Shown here: piece after piece, positions 42,675 to 51,529 of the stretch
Layout: every line of letters begins with the position of its first letter
Position numbering within the stretch: the first letter of the stretch is position 1
Assembly (NCBI GenBank): GCA_964425195.1
Contig: CAYRLG010000002.1
Coordinates: 124,001 to 188,000 of the forward strand
Source: Desulfamplus sp964425195
GTDB taxonomy: Bacteria; Desulfobacterota; Desulfobacteria; Desulfobacterales; Desulfobacteraceae
Reading direction: 5' to 3'
DNA: 64,000 bases
Position numbers and translations under genes: made by a program
The notes under the pieces: generated by a model
Seen by the model: only the letters and a program-made list of their open reading frames with translations
What the model was told of the DNA's origin: nothing
Databases searched by the model: none

Positions 42675-45059
42675 ATGAATAAAAAATATTGCGTATATAT
42701 CTGCACAGGATGCGGAATCGGTGATACCTTAGATGTTGATGCTTTAGTTGAAATACCTGATGATGAAGGTGTTAATTGCAAAACGCACCCATTTCTATGT
42801 GGTAAAGAGGGTGTTGACATGATCAAAAAAGATGTTGATGATGGCAAAGTAAATGCAATGGTTATTGGAGCTTGTTCCAAAAGAGTTAACTTTGATATTT
42901 TCAATTTTAACGGCTGTATTATTGAGAGGGTCAATCTTAGAGAAGGTGTTGTTTGGCCACATTCTCGTGAAAAATATCCTGCTCTTACAGAAGAGCAAAA
43001 AGATGATAGTGCTTATTGTGATCGTATCCAGATGAAAGCCTCTGATTATATTAGAATGGGAATGATCAGAGTAGAAAAGGTTTCACTTCCAGAACCATAT
43101 AAGACAGAATCTTTTTCAAGAAAAATTTTGGTTCTTGGCGGTGGAATTACTGGTATTTCAGCGGCTCTTGATGCTGCAAAAGCAGGTTTTGAAGTTACTA
43201 TTGTTGAAAAACAGGGTCGTCTCGGCGGTTATGCAGCAAATATGAGAAGTCAGATGCCTGTTCAAGCTCCTTATGAAGAGCTTATTCCTTCTTTAATTAA
43301 TGAGAAGATAGCAGAACTTCAGCAATACCCAAATATTGAGGTAAAAACATCAACCGAGGTTGCACGTATTGCTGGGCAACCCGGTCAATTTACTGTAACT
43401 TTCAAAAAACCTGGTGAAAAAATACCATTTGATGTTCCATTCCCACTGCCACCAGAAATGCTTGTTGATGAAAGTGGAAAAGAGCTTGATGCAGAAGCCC
43501 AACATGCTAAATATCTTGAGTTTAATAAGGGAAGAGAAGATATTTTAACCCTTGATCCTAATGGCGAGCTTTACGGTGCTGTAATTTTAGCTGCTGGTTG
43601 GCGTCCTGACGATATTAAAGGTGATGCTATTAAAGGTGATGCTATTAAAGGTGATGCTATTAAAGGTGATGCTTATGCTCATCTTGGTGTTGCACTTCCT
43701 GATGTTATTACAAATGATGAATTTGAGAAAATTGCGGCAAAAGGTAAAATCGTAAGACCTTCTGATGGTAAAGAGGCAAAATCTGTTGTATTTATTCAGT
43801 CCCCAGGAAAAGATGAAGATGATGCAGATTTCCCATATTGTGGCTCTGTTACAAGTCAAGTTGCTCTAAAACAGGCAAAATATGTAAGAAATGACTATCC
43901 AGACGAGGGTAAGGCTTATATCATATATCAACACATGAGAACACCCGGTCTTCAAGAAAATTTTTACAAAAGTATGCAGCAAGACAATGGAATTTTTATG
44001 TCTAAAGGTTCTATAACCAGCGTTGCTCAAAATGGTAAAGAGCTTGTAGTAGAAGCTCAAAATACTCTACTTGGTAAAAATTTGAATATAAAGGCAGACC
44101 TCGTTGTGTTAGCCGCTGGCATGGTGCCTGTAACAGTTGATGATCCAGTTATCAATCTCGCATACAGACAGGGACCAGGTTTTAGAGATAATGCGATTTT
44201 TGGCGGTTATGCCGACTCAAATTATATATGCTTTCCTTATGAGACCCAGAGAACAGGAATTTATGCTGCTGGTGCAATTAGAAGAAGTATGACTATTGAT
44301 GAATCAATTGAAGATGCTGCTGGTGCTGCACTTAAAGCTATTCAATGTATTGAATCTGCTAATAGAGGTGTTGCAGTTCACCCGAGATCAGGCGATATGT
44401 CATTCCCTGAATTCTTTTTCCAGAGATGTACACAGTGTAAGAGATGTACAGTTGAATGTCCTTTTGGTGCATTAGATGACGATGCAAAAGGCACTCCAAA
44501 GGCAAATCCAACACGCTGCAGACGCTGTGGAACATGTATGGGTGCTTGTCCCGAAAGAATTATTAGTTTTGCAGATTATAGTATTGATAGCATTGGCTCA
44601 CAAATTAAGGCAATAAAAGTTCCTTCAGAAGATGATTATGATGAACCACCTTTTAGAGTTCTTGCACTTGTTTGCGAAAATGATGCTTACCCTGCTCTTG
44701 ATATGGTTGGTATGAATAAAATCGACTACTCACCTGATGTAAGAGTTATTCCAGTACGTTGTTTAGGTTCTGTAAATACAATTTGGATAAAAGATGCTTT
44801 AGCACAAGGTATGGATGGTGTCATGCTTATCGGCTGCAAACATGGCGATAATTACCAGTGCCATTTTGTAAAAGGCAGTGAGCTTGCTGAAGTAAGGGTT
44901 AAAAAGATAGGTGATGCCCTTGCAAGTCTTGCTTTAGAAGAAGAGCGTGTAAGATTTGCTGAAATTGCTATTGATGAGTACGATAAACTTCCAAAACTTT
45001 TAAGCGAGTTTGTTGAAGAAGTTGAAGCATTAGGACCAAACCCATTTAAGGGATTCTAA
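42675..45059 (+). CDS. qmoB: Quinone-interacting membrane-bound oxidoreductase subunit QmoB
   Basis: The protein has 794 residues. An N-terminal region with CTGCGIGDTLDVDAL is followed by an FAD domain (LVLGGGITGISAALDAAKAG, about residues 145-600), two [4Fe-4S] clusters (CTQCKRCTVECP and CRRCGTCMGACP, about 588-630) and a C-terminal MvhD/FlpD-like domain (about 660-770) with conserved Cys. This is the usual QmoB layout. An insertion at about residues 314-333 consists of four perfect IKGDA repeats in what should be a surface loop. GAGGAGGT gives a strong ribosome site. Confidence 0.96.
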   Translation: MNKKYCVYICTGCGIGDTLDVDALVEIPDDEGVNCKTHPFLCGKEGVDMIKKDVDDGKVNAMVIGACSKRVNFDIFNFNGCIIERVNLREGVVWPHSREKYPALTEEQKDDSAYCDRIQMKASDYIRMGMIRVEKVSLPEPYKTESFSRKILVLGGGITGISAALDAAKAGFEVTIVEKQGRLGGYAANMRSQMPVQAPYEELIPSLINEKIAELQQYPNIEVKTSTEVARIAGQPGQFTVTFKKPGEKIPFDVPFPLPPEMLVDESGKELDAEAQHAKYLEFNKGREDILTLDPNGELYGAVILAAGWRPDDIKGDAIKGDAIKGDAIKGDAYAHLGVALPDVITNDEFEKIAAKGKIVRPSDGKEAKSVVFIQSPGKDEDDADFPYCGSVTSQVALKQAKYVRNDYPDEGKAYIIYQHMRTPGLQENFYKSMQQDNGIFMSKGSITSVAQNGKELVVEAQNTLLGKNLNIKADLVVLAAGMVPVTVDDPVINLAYRQGPGFRDNAIFGGYADSNYICFPYETQRTGIYAAGAIRRSMTIDESIEDAAGAALKAIQCIESANRGVAVHPRSGDMSFPEFFFQRCTQCKRCTVECPFGALDDDAKGTPKANPTRCRRCGTCMGACPERIISFADYSIDSIGSQIKAIKVPSEDDYDEPPFRVLALVCENDAYPALDMVGMNKIDYSPDVRVIPVRCLGSVNTIWIKDALAQGMDGVMLIGCKHGDNYQCHFVKGSELAEVRVKKIGDALASLALEEERVRFAEIAIDEYDKLPKLLSEFVEEVEALGPNPFKGF
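43614..43673 (+). repeat. 4 x 15 bp perfect in-frame tandem repeat in qmoB
   Basis: Four identical copies of attaaaggtgatgct run head to tail from 43614 to 43673 and encode (IKGDA)x4. The frame is kept because the unit is five codons. Identity at the base level, including third positions, points to recent slippage expansion. Confidence 0.97.
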
Positions 45060-45073
45060 ATTTATATGATATT

Positions 45074-45116
45074 AAACTCCTTTCAGATTAACTCAATTAT
45101 TGTGAAAGGAGTTTTT
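45074..45116 (+). terminator. Rho-independent terminator after qmoB
   Basis: aaactcctttca (45074-45085) pairs perfectly with tgaaaggagttt (45103-45114); T-rich sequence follows immediately and again after 45120. It lies between qmoB and qmoC, so qmoC may depend on read-through or on a promoter in 45117-45247. Confidence 0.75.
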
Positions 45117-45247
45117 AGCATTTTTTATTATCTTAATTAATTTTGGTATAGTTTCTCTTTATTTGCTGCATCATATCAAAATCATTGATGTTGATTACAG
45201 TTTTAGAAAATTTTACCATATATACTGACTTAGGAGGTTATAGCAGT

Positions 45248-46423
45248 ATGAGTGAAAAATATTTTGTTCAACCGGATCTTAAATTTATAGATGAGATAAC
45301 CGGTTTAGGAGCAGAAACTCTAAAAAAGTGTTTTCAATGTGCAACTTGTTCTGTTGCATGCCCTATCGCTCCTGAAAAAAGCCCATTCCCAAGAAAAGAG
45401 ATGATAGCAGCTTCATGGGGATTGAAAGATAAGCTTATCTCTAATGCTGATATTTGGCTTTGCCATGAGTGTGGTGACTGCTCTGAATTGTGCCCAAGGG
45501 GAGCAAGACCAGGTGATGTGCTATCTGCTGTTAGATATGCAGCAATTAATGAGTATGCGCAACCTAAAGCTCTTGCTAATGCAGTGAAAGATCCCAAAAA
45601 ACTCCCATTTCTTATTGGAATACCTGCTATATGGTTCGCTATTCTCGCTTGGATCACCATGGCAGGCGGTGAAACTATGACTAAACTTTTCAATAATTTT
45701 GGTATTGAATGGTCACACGGTGGACACGATGTAATTGCACATGCCAATTTTGTCTCAACTTGGTTTGTTGACCTGACGTTTGTTCCTTTAGCAGCTTTTG
45801 TTGTAATTGTATTTGCGTTAGGATTAAAAAATTTCATTGTCGATATTCATAAAAATGCTGTTTCAGAGGGTAAAACAGATAAAGAAAATATTGATCCAAA
45901 AGGTTTTTTACAGTCAATATTAAAAGTTCTTCCTACAATTCTAAAACATGATAAGTTTAACCAGTGTGAGGCAAACCAAGATAGGTCAACTGCTCACATG
46001 ATGGTTCTTTACTCTTTTATTGGTCTGTTTATAGTTACAAATATCTTTTTTGTGGTACTCTATATCTTTCACATTCCAGGACCATATTCCCAGCTCAACC
46101 CTGTTAAATGGCTTGCAAATATCAGCGGTGCAGCATTAGTAATTGGAAGTGCTCTGATGATTAGAAACCGTCTTAGCAAAAAAGATCAGGTATCTTCATA
46201 TAAAGATTGGTATATTTTGGGTCTTGTATTTGCTTTAGGTGCAACAGGTCTTTTAACAGAGATGACAAGACTTGCAGGAGCTGAATATCTTACATATTTT
46301 ATGTATTATCTACATTTAATTGCTATTTTTAATCTGTTTGCATTTCTGCCATTTTCCAAGATGGCACATTTAGTTTATAGGATCACTGCCATGGCTTATG
46401 CAGAGTATGGAAACAGAAAATAG
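45248..46423 (+). CDS. qmoC: Quinone-interacting membrane-bound oxidoreductase subunit QmoC
   Basis: The ATG at 45248 follows TAGGAGG by about ten bases and gives 391 residues; an earlier in-frame start at 45185 has no ribosome site. The N-terminal HdrC-like part has two cluster motifs, CFQCATCSVACP and CHECGDCSELCP. The rest is a membrane domain of about six helices, related to cytochrome b-type HdrE (residues ~125-390), with His residues suited to haem b. QmoC is the menaquinone-facing subunit. It is separated from qmoB by 188 bp and a terminator-like hairpin. Confidence 0.95.
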   Translation: MSEKYFVQPDLKFIDEITGLGAETLKKCFQCATCSVACPIAPEKSPFPRKEMIAASWGLKDKLISNADIWLCHECGDCSELCPRGARPGDVLSAVRYAAINEYAQPKALANAVKDPKKLPFLIGIPAIWFAILAWITMAGGETMTKLFNNFGIEWSHGGHDVIAHANFVSTWFVDLTFVPLAAFVVIVFALGLKNFIVDIHKNAVSEGKTDKENIDPKGFLQSILKVLPTILKHDKFNQCEANQDRSTAHMMVLYSFIGLFIVTNIFFVVLYIFHIPGPYSQLNPVKWLANISGAALVIGSALMIRNRLSKKDQVSSYKDWYILGLVFALGATGLLTEMTRLAGAEYLTYFMYYLHLIAIFNLFAFLPFSKMAHLVYRITAMAYAEYGNRK

Positions 46424-46515
46424 TGCTTTTTGCTACTTATGTGCTTTATTCAAATTTAAATCAAAGCTCAGAGTACAAGATAAAGTATAAAGTTAAGGGT
46501 GTTTTTTTTGGGTAT

Positions 46516-46555
46516 ATCCCCTTTTGAGATTAAATATAAAAATACTAAAGGGGAT
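46516..46555 (+). promoter_or_regulatory. Hairpin in the leader of the cold-shock gene
   Basis: atccccttt (46516-46524) and aaaggggat (46547-46555) form a perfect 9 bp stem with a 22-base AT-rich loop, about 46 bases before the start of the cold-shock gene. A T-run (46502-46509) lies on its upstream side, so on the minus strand it would look like a terminator. On the plus strand it could be part of a temperature-sensitive leader, as in other csp mRNAs. Confidence 0.4.
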
Positions 46556-46600
46556 GATGGTGTAAAAGCCAAAGGATGATATTTTTAAGGAGGTAATGTT

Positions 46601-46801
46601 TTGGCACAAGGAACAGTAAAATGGTTTAGCGACAAAAAAGGATTTGGATTTATTGAACAAGATGGAGGCAGTGATGTTTTTGTACATCATACTGCTATTG
46701 TCATGTCTGGTTTTAAAACCCTTTCAGAGGGAGATAGAGTAACATTTGACATTGAACAGAATGACAGAGGACCTGCAGCCAAAAATGTGGTAAAACAGTA
46801 G
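46601..46801 (+). CDS. Cold-shock protein (CspA family), TTG start
   Basis: The protein has 66 residues, one cold-shock domain with RNP1 KGFGFI and RNP2 VFVHHTAI. It binds single-stranded RNA/DNA. The start is a TTG at 46601, eight bases after AAGGAGG; the ATG at 46596 is in another frame, so the TTG start is well supported. The composition KWFSDKKGFGFIEQDGGSDV is typical of the constitutive bacterial family. It stands alone between qmoC and a diguanylate cyclase, with a leader hairpin upstream and a terminator downstream. Confidence 0.95.
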   Translation: MAQGTVKWFSDKKGFGFIEQDGGSDVFVHHTAIVMSGFKTLSEGDRVTFDIEQNDRGPAAKNVVKQ

Positions 46802-46872
46802 CATCCTCCGTAGTAATATCAATTTACAAAATAACTGATTCTGTAGCCTATCATTTGCAGATTCTGTTTTAT

Positions 46873-46908
46873 AAAAGGGCGGAAAGATTATATTTCCCGC
46901 CCTTTTTT
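46873..46908 (+). terminator. Rho-independent terminator after the cold-shock gene
   Basis: aaaagggcggaaa (46873-46885) pairs with tttcccgcccttttt (from 46893) with one bulged C, followed by a run of six T. The stem is G+C-rich in an AT-rich context. Confidence 0.85.
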
Positions 46909-47201
46909 GTTTGATATAACTGTTTTTATCAATCCTATGTTTTTTAACACTTTAAAATCTAATAATTAAATAGCACTTTTGCTCATATCCATTCAGCTTT
47001 GCTTCATACTTAAACATATTGGCATGGCTTTATTCTTGATATCTTAAAATAGATTTGTTTTTGCAAAAACGTCAAAATACCAACGCTCGGCGGCAAAACT
47101 TTCCATATATATCCATTAACTTTTTCTAGTTATTCTGCTCTTAGTTATCTAACTATTATTACTTAATATTGTATAACATATTGTAATTAATATAAGTTAA
47201 T

Positions 47202-47247
47202 TTTTTTAAAAATACACGGCATATCCTTTGCATGTATTTTTAAAAAA
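47202..47247 (+). promoter_or_regulatory. Sigma-54-type promoter inside a 15 bp inverted repeat
   Basis: CGGCATATCCTTTGCA at 47217-47232 fits the -24/-12 pattern: GG at 47218-47219 and GC at 47230-47231 are exactly 10 bases apart, with one mismatch to TGGCAyrnnnnTTGCw. It is flanked by a perfect 15 bp inverted repeat (ttttttaaaaataca at 47202-47216 and its complement at 47233-47247). Transcription would start near 47243, about 74 bases before the cyclase ATG. A sigma-54 activator is encoded at 30429-32012, but a link is not shown. Confidence 0.6.
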
Positions 47248-47316
47248 CACTTACATTACACAGATGATATTATATTTTATTATAAGGACTGATAGTCATC
47301 GAAAGGAGAGCAGATA

Positions 47317-48387
47317 ATGAAAGCAACATTTAAGGCTTTTTTTAACATATTGCCGTTTTTTTTTAGTGTTTCTAAAAGAAATGCGGATCACGAAAAATTA
47401 ACAGAGCATATTATCAACTTGAATCAGCAGAACTCAGTTCAAGGGATAATAAATGAGATGGCACTTTGCCTGAAAAATATTCTTAATTATCGTCTGTTTG
47501 CCTTTGTTATACAACGTAAATTAGGTGTTGATGTATGGCTTGATCCAAGTATGTACAAAAAATCTTTAGAGTCAGTTTTTATTCAAGATTTTTATCTATC
47601 ATCTGAATCTCAAATAAATTATCTAAATCATACTTTTAATAATGATGAGAAAGAGCATCAATTTGATCTTGAAAATCTTGAATCGTACATTATTAATGAG
47701 GAGAATTGCCGTGGAAAAATTTATATGCTCACAAATCAACCTATGCTTGCACACCATGATAATATTGTCTCAATAATTTTGAAATGTACATCGCTTGCCC
47801 TGTCAAAACAGATAAATATTGATACGTTGACTAATGCTGCAACTACCGATCCCTTGACTGGCTGCTATAATAGAAGAGAATTTGAAGAGCAGATAAGCAA
47901 GAGTATTGCCAGTGCAAAAAGACAACAAAAAAATTTATCCATTTTGATGTTTGATATTGATCATTTTAAGAAAGTGAATGATGTTTATGGGCATCAAGCT
48001 GGAGATGCAGTACTTCAAAAGGTGTCATGTGTTGTGAAAAACAATATTAGAAGCGGCGATATTCTTGCACGATACGGAGGAGAGGAGTTTATCGTAGTAC
48101 TTCCTTTAACAGGAAAGCGAGAAGCAATAGAGTTAGCTGACAGACTAAGAGAGACTATTGAAGAGCAAGTTATAATTACTGAATCAGCAACAATAAAAGT
48201 TACAGCAAGTTTTGGAATTGCATCTCTTAATCCATCTTATGAAAGACCAGATTCTGTAGATATGTTAAAGCTAATTGAAGATGCAGATTCAATGATGTAC
48301 AAGGCAAAAGTGAATGGTAGAAATACTGTCATGCCCGGTCTGATACATCTTTGCCCTCCAATCGAAAAAGCTACTGGAACAATTTAA
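47317..48387 (+). CDS. GGDEF diguanylate cyclase
   Basis: The protein has 356 residues. The N-terminal ~165 residues contain a hydrophobic start (about 1-18) that may be membrane-associated and a GAF-like region without obvious motifs. The GGDEF domain (about 175-345) has the GGEEF active site and RSGD five residues upstream (I-site), so it should make cyclic di-GMP with product inhibition. GAAAGGAG precedes the ATG. It has its own sigma-54-type promoter upstream and a terminator downstream, so it is probably a monocistronic unit. Confidence 0.93.
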   Translation: MKATFKAFFNILPFFFSVSKRNADHEKLTEHIINLNQQNSVQGIINEMALCLKNILNYRLFAFVIQRKLGVDVWLDPSMYKKSLESVFIQDFYLSSESQINYLNHTFNNDEKEHQFDLENLESYIINEENCRGKIYMLTNQPMLAHHDNIVSIILKCTSLALSKQINIDTLTNAATTDPLTGCYNRREFEEQISKSIASAKRQQKNLSILMFDIDHFKKVNDVYGHQAGDAVLQKVSCVVKNNIRSGDILARYGGEEFIVVLPLTGKREAIELADRLRETIEEQVIITESATIKVTASFGIASLNPSYERPDSVDMLKLIEDADSMMYKAKVNGRNTVMPGLIHLCPPIEKATGTI

Positions 48388-48694
48388 AAACGTTCAAACT
48401 AAATTCTGTAATCGTATCTTAGGTTTGAATAGTGTAAAAAACTTATTATAATTAAGGATCTTTTTAATCCCTTATTCAATTATTGAGTAAGGGATTTCTT
48501 TTTTTATGAAACTTGATTACAGCCTTGACATATTTGCTCTCCATGAACTATTCTGCTTTTACAACTTTAAAGATAAAACTCTCGTTATTGGCTATTTTTC
48601 TTATAAAAATGGATAAGTTATCTATTTTATGGTTTATGCAAAACGGCAAAATAACAAAGATGATATATAGATTAATTTTAGCTTAACGTAATAT
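48388..48694 (+). other. Cyclase-cheA intergenic region
   Basis: This 307 bp gap holds the terminator at 48466-48505. Downstream of it I find no convincing sigma-70, sigma-28 or sigma-54 promoter and no ribosome site of normal strength before cheA. Confidence 0.5.
48466..48505 (+). terminator. Rho-independent terminator after the cyclase gene
   Basis: aatcccttattcaa (48466-48479) pairs with ttgagtaagggatt (48483-48496) with one G-T pair and a very short loop, followed by a T-rich run to 48505. Confidence 0.85.
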
Positions 48695-50992
48695 ATGGAT
48701 AATAAAAGTGATATGGAACAGTTAAAAGAGGCTATTGAAAATCTCTCTTCTCAGGTTGCTGGACTCTGTATTGGTCAAGCTCCTGCATTAGATAGTATGA
48801 TAGAGACATTAGAAGAGATTGAATCATTATCATCAAATTTAGATGCGGCTACATTAAATAGAGTTGCTGGTGCATATAAAGCCTATGTCAAGAATATGAC
48901 GGCTCGAGAAATCACAACAACATGTCCATTAGAGCAAGGCTTAACTTTGCTAAATGCTCTGGTGCGTCATCTTGAAAAAGGTGTAGAATTTATTTTTGAT
49001 ATATCTGATGTACTTCAAATACTTGATACCTCTGTTTTTGACAAGACAGCAAATCCTTGCTCTTTTACAACAGTTGCCAACTCAGCTTCTGATGATGTAG
49101 TCTTAAATAGTGACGTAAAAGAGTCTTCAATTCCAAATTCATTATTAGAACCTGAATCTTTACAAGAGAAATTTTCATCTCAAACATCCTCTTTGCCAAG
49201 TTCATCTGATCTTGAGCTTCTCTCTGATGACGATTTACAGATTCTATCTGATTTTGTTGGAGAGGCTGAAGAGAATCTTGATAGTATCGAGGTTGAACTT
49301 ATGGAGCTTGAACGTGATCCTGTAAACCATGAAATTATTAATAATATCTTTAGACCTTTTCATACAATTAAAGGCGTATCTGGTTTTCTTGATCTTAAAA
49401 AAATCAACAGACTTGCCCACTCTACAGAGAATCTTCTTGATGGTGCACGAAATGGTGATTTTTTGATCAATGGTATTGCCACAGATGCTATTCTTGAATC
49501 TGTGGACTTATTAAAACAGCTTATTAATAGAGTTAAACAAGGTGTTCAAAATAAGAGTAAACCTTACGACCACGACATTGATATTGAACCTTTAAGAGTT
49601 AAATTGCAACAGCTACAACCTATTCTTGCCAGTTCAATTAACAAAGAGCCTGTTGGCAGAATTCTTGTGAGAAAGGGTATTATTGATGATTATATACTTG
49701 AGGATGCACTTGAAGAGCAGTCTCGAAGCGGCAAAAAGATAGGTGAGATTTTAATTGAAGGTGATTATGTAGGCTCTTCTGATTTTGCTTCTGCACTTAT
49801 GGAGCAAAAAAATCAAAGAAAATATAGCTCTTCTCAAACCTCTGCACAGGTTAAGGTTAATACCAATAAACTTGACGATCTTGTTGATTATGCAGGAGAA
49901 CTTGTTATTGCCCAATCGATGTTAAAACAAAAGGCATTAAATGATTCGTCACTTTATCAAAGTATTAATCAATTAGAGCAGATTGTCTCAAATATCCAAC
50001 GTATTGCAATGTCAATGCGCATGATTCCAATCCAAGCAACATTTACCAAAATGATCCGCTTGACCCGTGATCTGTCAAAAAAATCAAAAAAAGATGTAGT
50101 GTTGCAGATGTCTGGCGAAGATACAGAGATAGATAGAAATGTGGTAGATGCCCTATATGAGCCAATGGTACACATGATAAGAAATGCTGTTGATCATGGC
50201 ATTGAAACTGTTGATGAAAGATTGGCATCTGGGAAACCCGCACAAGGAACAATCTATCTACGTGCATATCACAAAGGTGGAAGTATTATAATTGAAATTG
50301 AAGATGATGGAAAAGGTTTAGACAAAAATAGAATTGTCGAAAAAGCTATTGCTGCGGGTCTTATCAAAAAAGATAATACGCTTACAGATAGCCAGATATT
50401 TAATCTTATTATGTCACCCGGTTTTTCAACTGCCAACACTGTTACAGATATTTCAGGAAGAGGTGTTGGAATGGATGTTGTTAAGGATGGTATTGAAAAA
50501 TTTAGGGGTAATCTTGATATTCGTTCAGGTAAAGGGCGTGGTACTTGCTTTACAATTAGCCTTCCCCTAACACTTGCTATAATTGACGGAATGTTAATAA
50601 GAGTTGGTAAAGAGAGATATGTTATACCAACAATCTCTATTCATAGATCGTTTAGACCAGATAGAAAAGATTGTTTTACCCTCAAAGGTAAAGGTGAGAT
50701 GATTAAGGAGCGTGATGAGCTTATTCCTCTTATTCGTATGAAGAGTATCTGTAATGTAGATAGTGACGATCTACCTCCATGGAAAAGTCTGGTGGTTGTA
50801 GTAGAGTCTAAAGATGAAAAGAGAGGCTTACTTGTAGATGAGCTTTTAGGAAAAGATGAATATGTTATAAAAAGTCTTGGTTGTAGCCTTGGTAATATAG
50901 CAGGTTTTTCAGGAGGAGCAATACTTGCGGATGGAAAGGTTGGGCTGATTCTTGACATGCACGGCATCTTTGAACTTGCCTCTAATGTATAA
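48695..50992 (+). CDS. cheA: Chemotaxis-type histidine kinase CheA with MshEN-like module
   Basis: The protein has 765 residues. After ~175 residues of unclear fold comes an HPt domain (about 178-285) with the phospho-acceptor in FHTIKG. Residues ~321-378 resemble the N-terminal MshEN/GspE-type module (GRILVRKGIIDD ... GKKIGEILIEGDYV) rather than a normal P2 domain. The dimerisation and ATPase domains (about 390-640) show MVHMIRNAVDHGIE and GRGVGMDVVK, and a CheW-like domain ends the protein. It should phosphorylate the CheY and CheB encoded downstream. The start has no clear ribosome site. Confidence 0.93.
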   Translation: MDNKSDMEQLKEAIENLSSQVAGLCIGQAPALDSMIETLEEIESLSSNLDAATLNRVAGAYKAYVKNMTAREITTTCPLEQGLTLLNALVRHLEKGVEFIFDISDVLQILDTSVFDKTANPCSFTTVANSASDDVVLNSDVKESSIPNSLLEPESLQEKFSSQTSSLPSSSDLELLSDDDLQILSDFVGEAEENLDSIEVELMELERDPVNHEIINNIFRPFHTIKGVSGFLDLKKINRLAHSTENLLDGARNGDFLINGIATDAILESVDLLKQLINRVKQGVQNKSKPYDHDIDIEPLRVKLQQLQPILASSINKEPVGRILVRKGIIDDYILEDALEEQSRSGKKIGEILIEGDYVGSSDFASALMEQKNQRKYSSSQTSAQVKVNTNKLDDLVDYAGELVIAQSMLKQKALNDSSLYQSINQLEQIVSNIQRIAMSMRMIPIQATFTKMIRLTRDLSKKSKKDVVLQMSGEDTEIDRNVVDALYEPMVHMIRNAVDHGIETVDERLASGKPAQGTIYLRAYHKGGSIIIEIEDDGKGLDKNRIVEKAIAAGLIKKDNTLTDSQIFNLIMSPGFSTANTVTDISGRGVGMDVVKDGIEKFRGNLDIRSGKGRGTCFTISLPLTLAIIDGMLIRVGKERYVIPTISIHRSFRPDRKDCFTLKGKGEMIKERDELIPLIRMKSICNVDSDDLPPWKSLVVVVESKDEKRGLLVDELLGKDEYVIKSLGCSLGNIAGFSGGAILADGKVGLILDMHGIFELASNV

Positions 50993-51034
50993 GCTACTTA
51001 GCTATCTCTTTTTATTGAGTAGTGTAGAGTTATA

Positions 51035-51529
51035 ATGAGGTCTAATGCATTGAAACTTATAGTCGGTGTTTCAGATATGAAAGTTAGTAATGACCCGAAT
51101 AGTGATATCATCACATATTCATTGGGCTCTTGCATTGGAGTTGTTATCTTCGATCCATTTGTAAAAGTTGGAGGAATACTTCATTATATGCTGCCAGAAT
51201 CATCTATTGATAGGGAAAAGGCTGAACGTAATCCATATATGTTTGCAGACAGTGGTATCCCACTGCTTTTTAAAGAGACCTACAAGTATAATGCTAATAA
51301 AAAAAGAATGAGAGTTGCTGTATTCGGAGGCTCTCAGATACTTGATCAGAAGGGTTTTTTTAATATTGGAAAGCGTAACTACATGGCAATGAAAAAAATT
51401 TTATTTAAAAATAATGTTCTCATCAACTATGAAGATGTGGGCGGCAATGTTAATAGAACGGTTCGTTTAGAGATAGGTACTGGAGATATTTTTATCAAAA
51501 CATCTGGTTCAAGTGAGGTTAAAATATGA
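51035..51529 (+). CDS. cheD: Receptor glutamine deamidase CheD
   Basis: The protein has 164 residues. The catalytic Cys lies in YSLGSCIGV and the His in GGILHYMLPES, followed by the conserved FGGSQ region. CheD deamidates receptor glutamines and can be held by CheC. The stop overlaps the next start by 4 bp (ATGA). No receptor gene is in the window, so its substrate is encoded elsewhere. Confidence 0.93.
   Translation: MRSNALKLIVGVSDMKVSNDPNSDIITYSLGSCIGVVIFDPFVKVGGILHYMLPESSIDREKAERNPYMFADSGIPLLFKETYKYNANKKRMRVAVFGGSQILDQKGFFNIGKRNYMAMKKILFKNNVLINYEDVGGNVNRTVRLEIGTGDIFIKTSGSSEVKI

Larger units (their letters stand above)
46802..47316 (+). other. 515 bp intergenic region
   Basis: This stretch holds the csp terminator (46873-46908) and a sigma-54-type promoter inside an inverted repeat (47202-47247), both listed separately. 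The middle part (46920-47200) is AT-rich, with short pyrimidine runs but no open frame with a ribosome site and no tRNA-like fold that I can see. Confidence 0.5.

Noticed and set aside
43614..43673. Possible CRISPR-like or promoter repeat
   Set aside because: Units are contiguous without spacers, in frame and inside qmoB; it is a coding tandem repeat.
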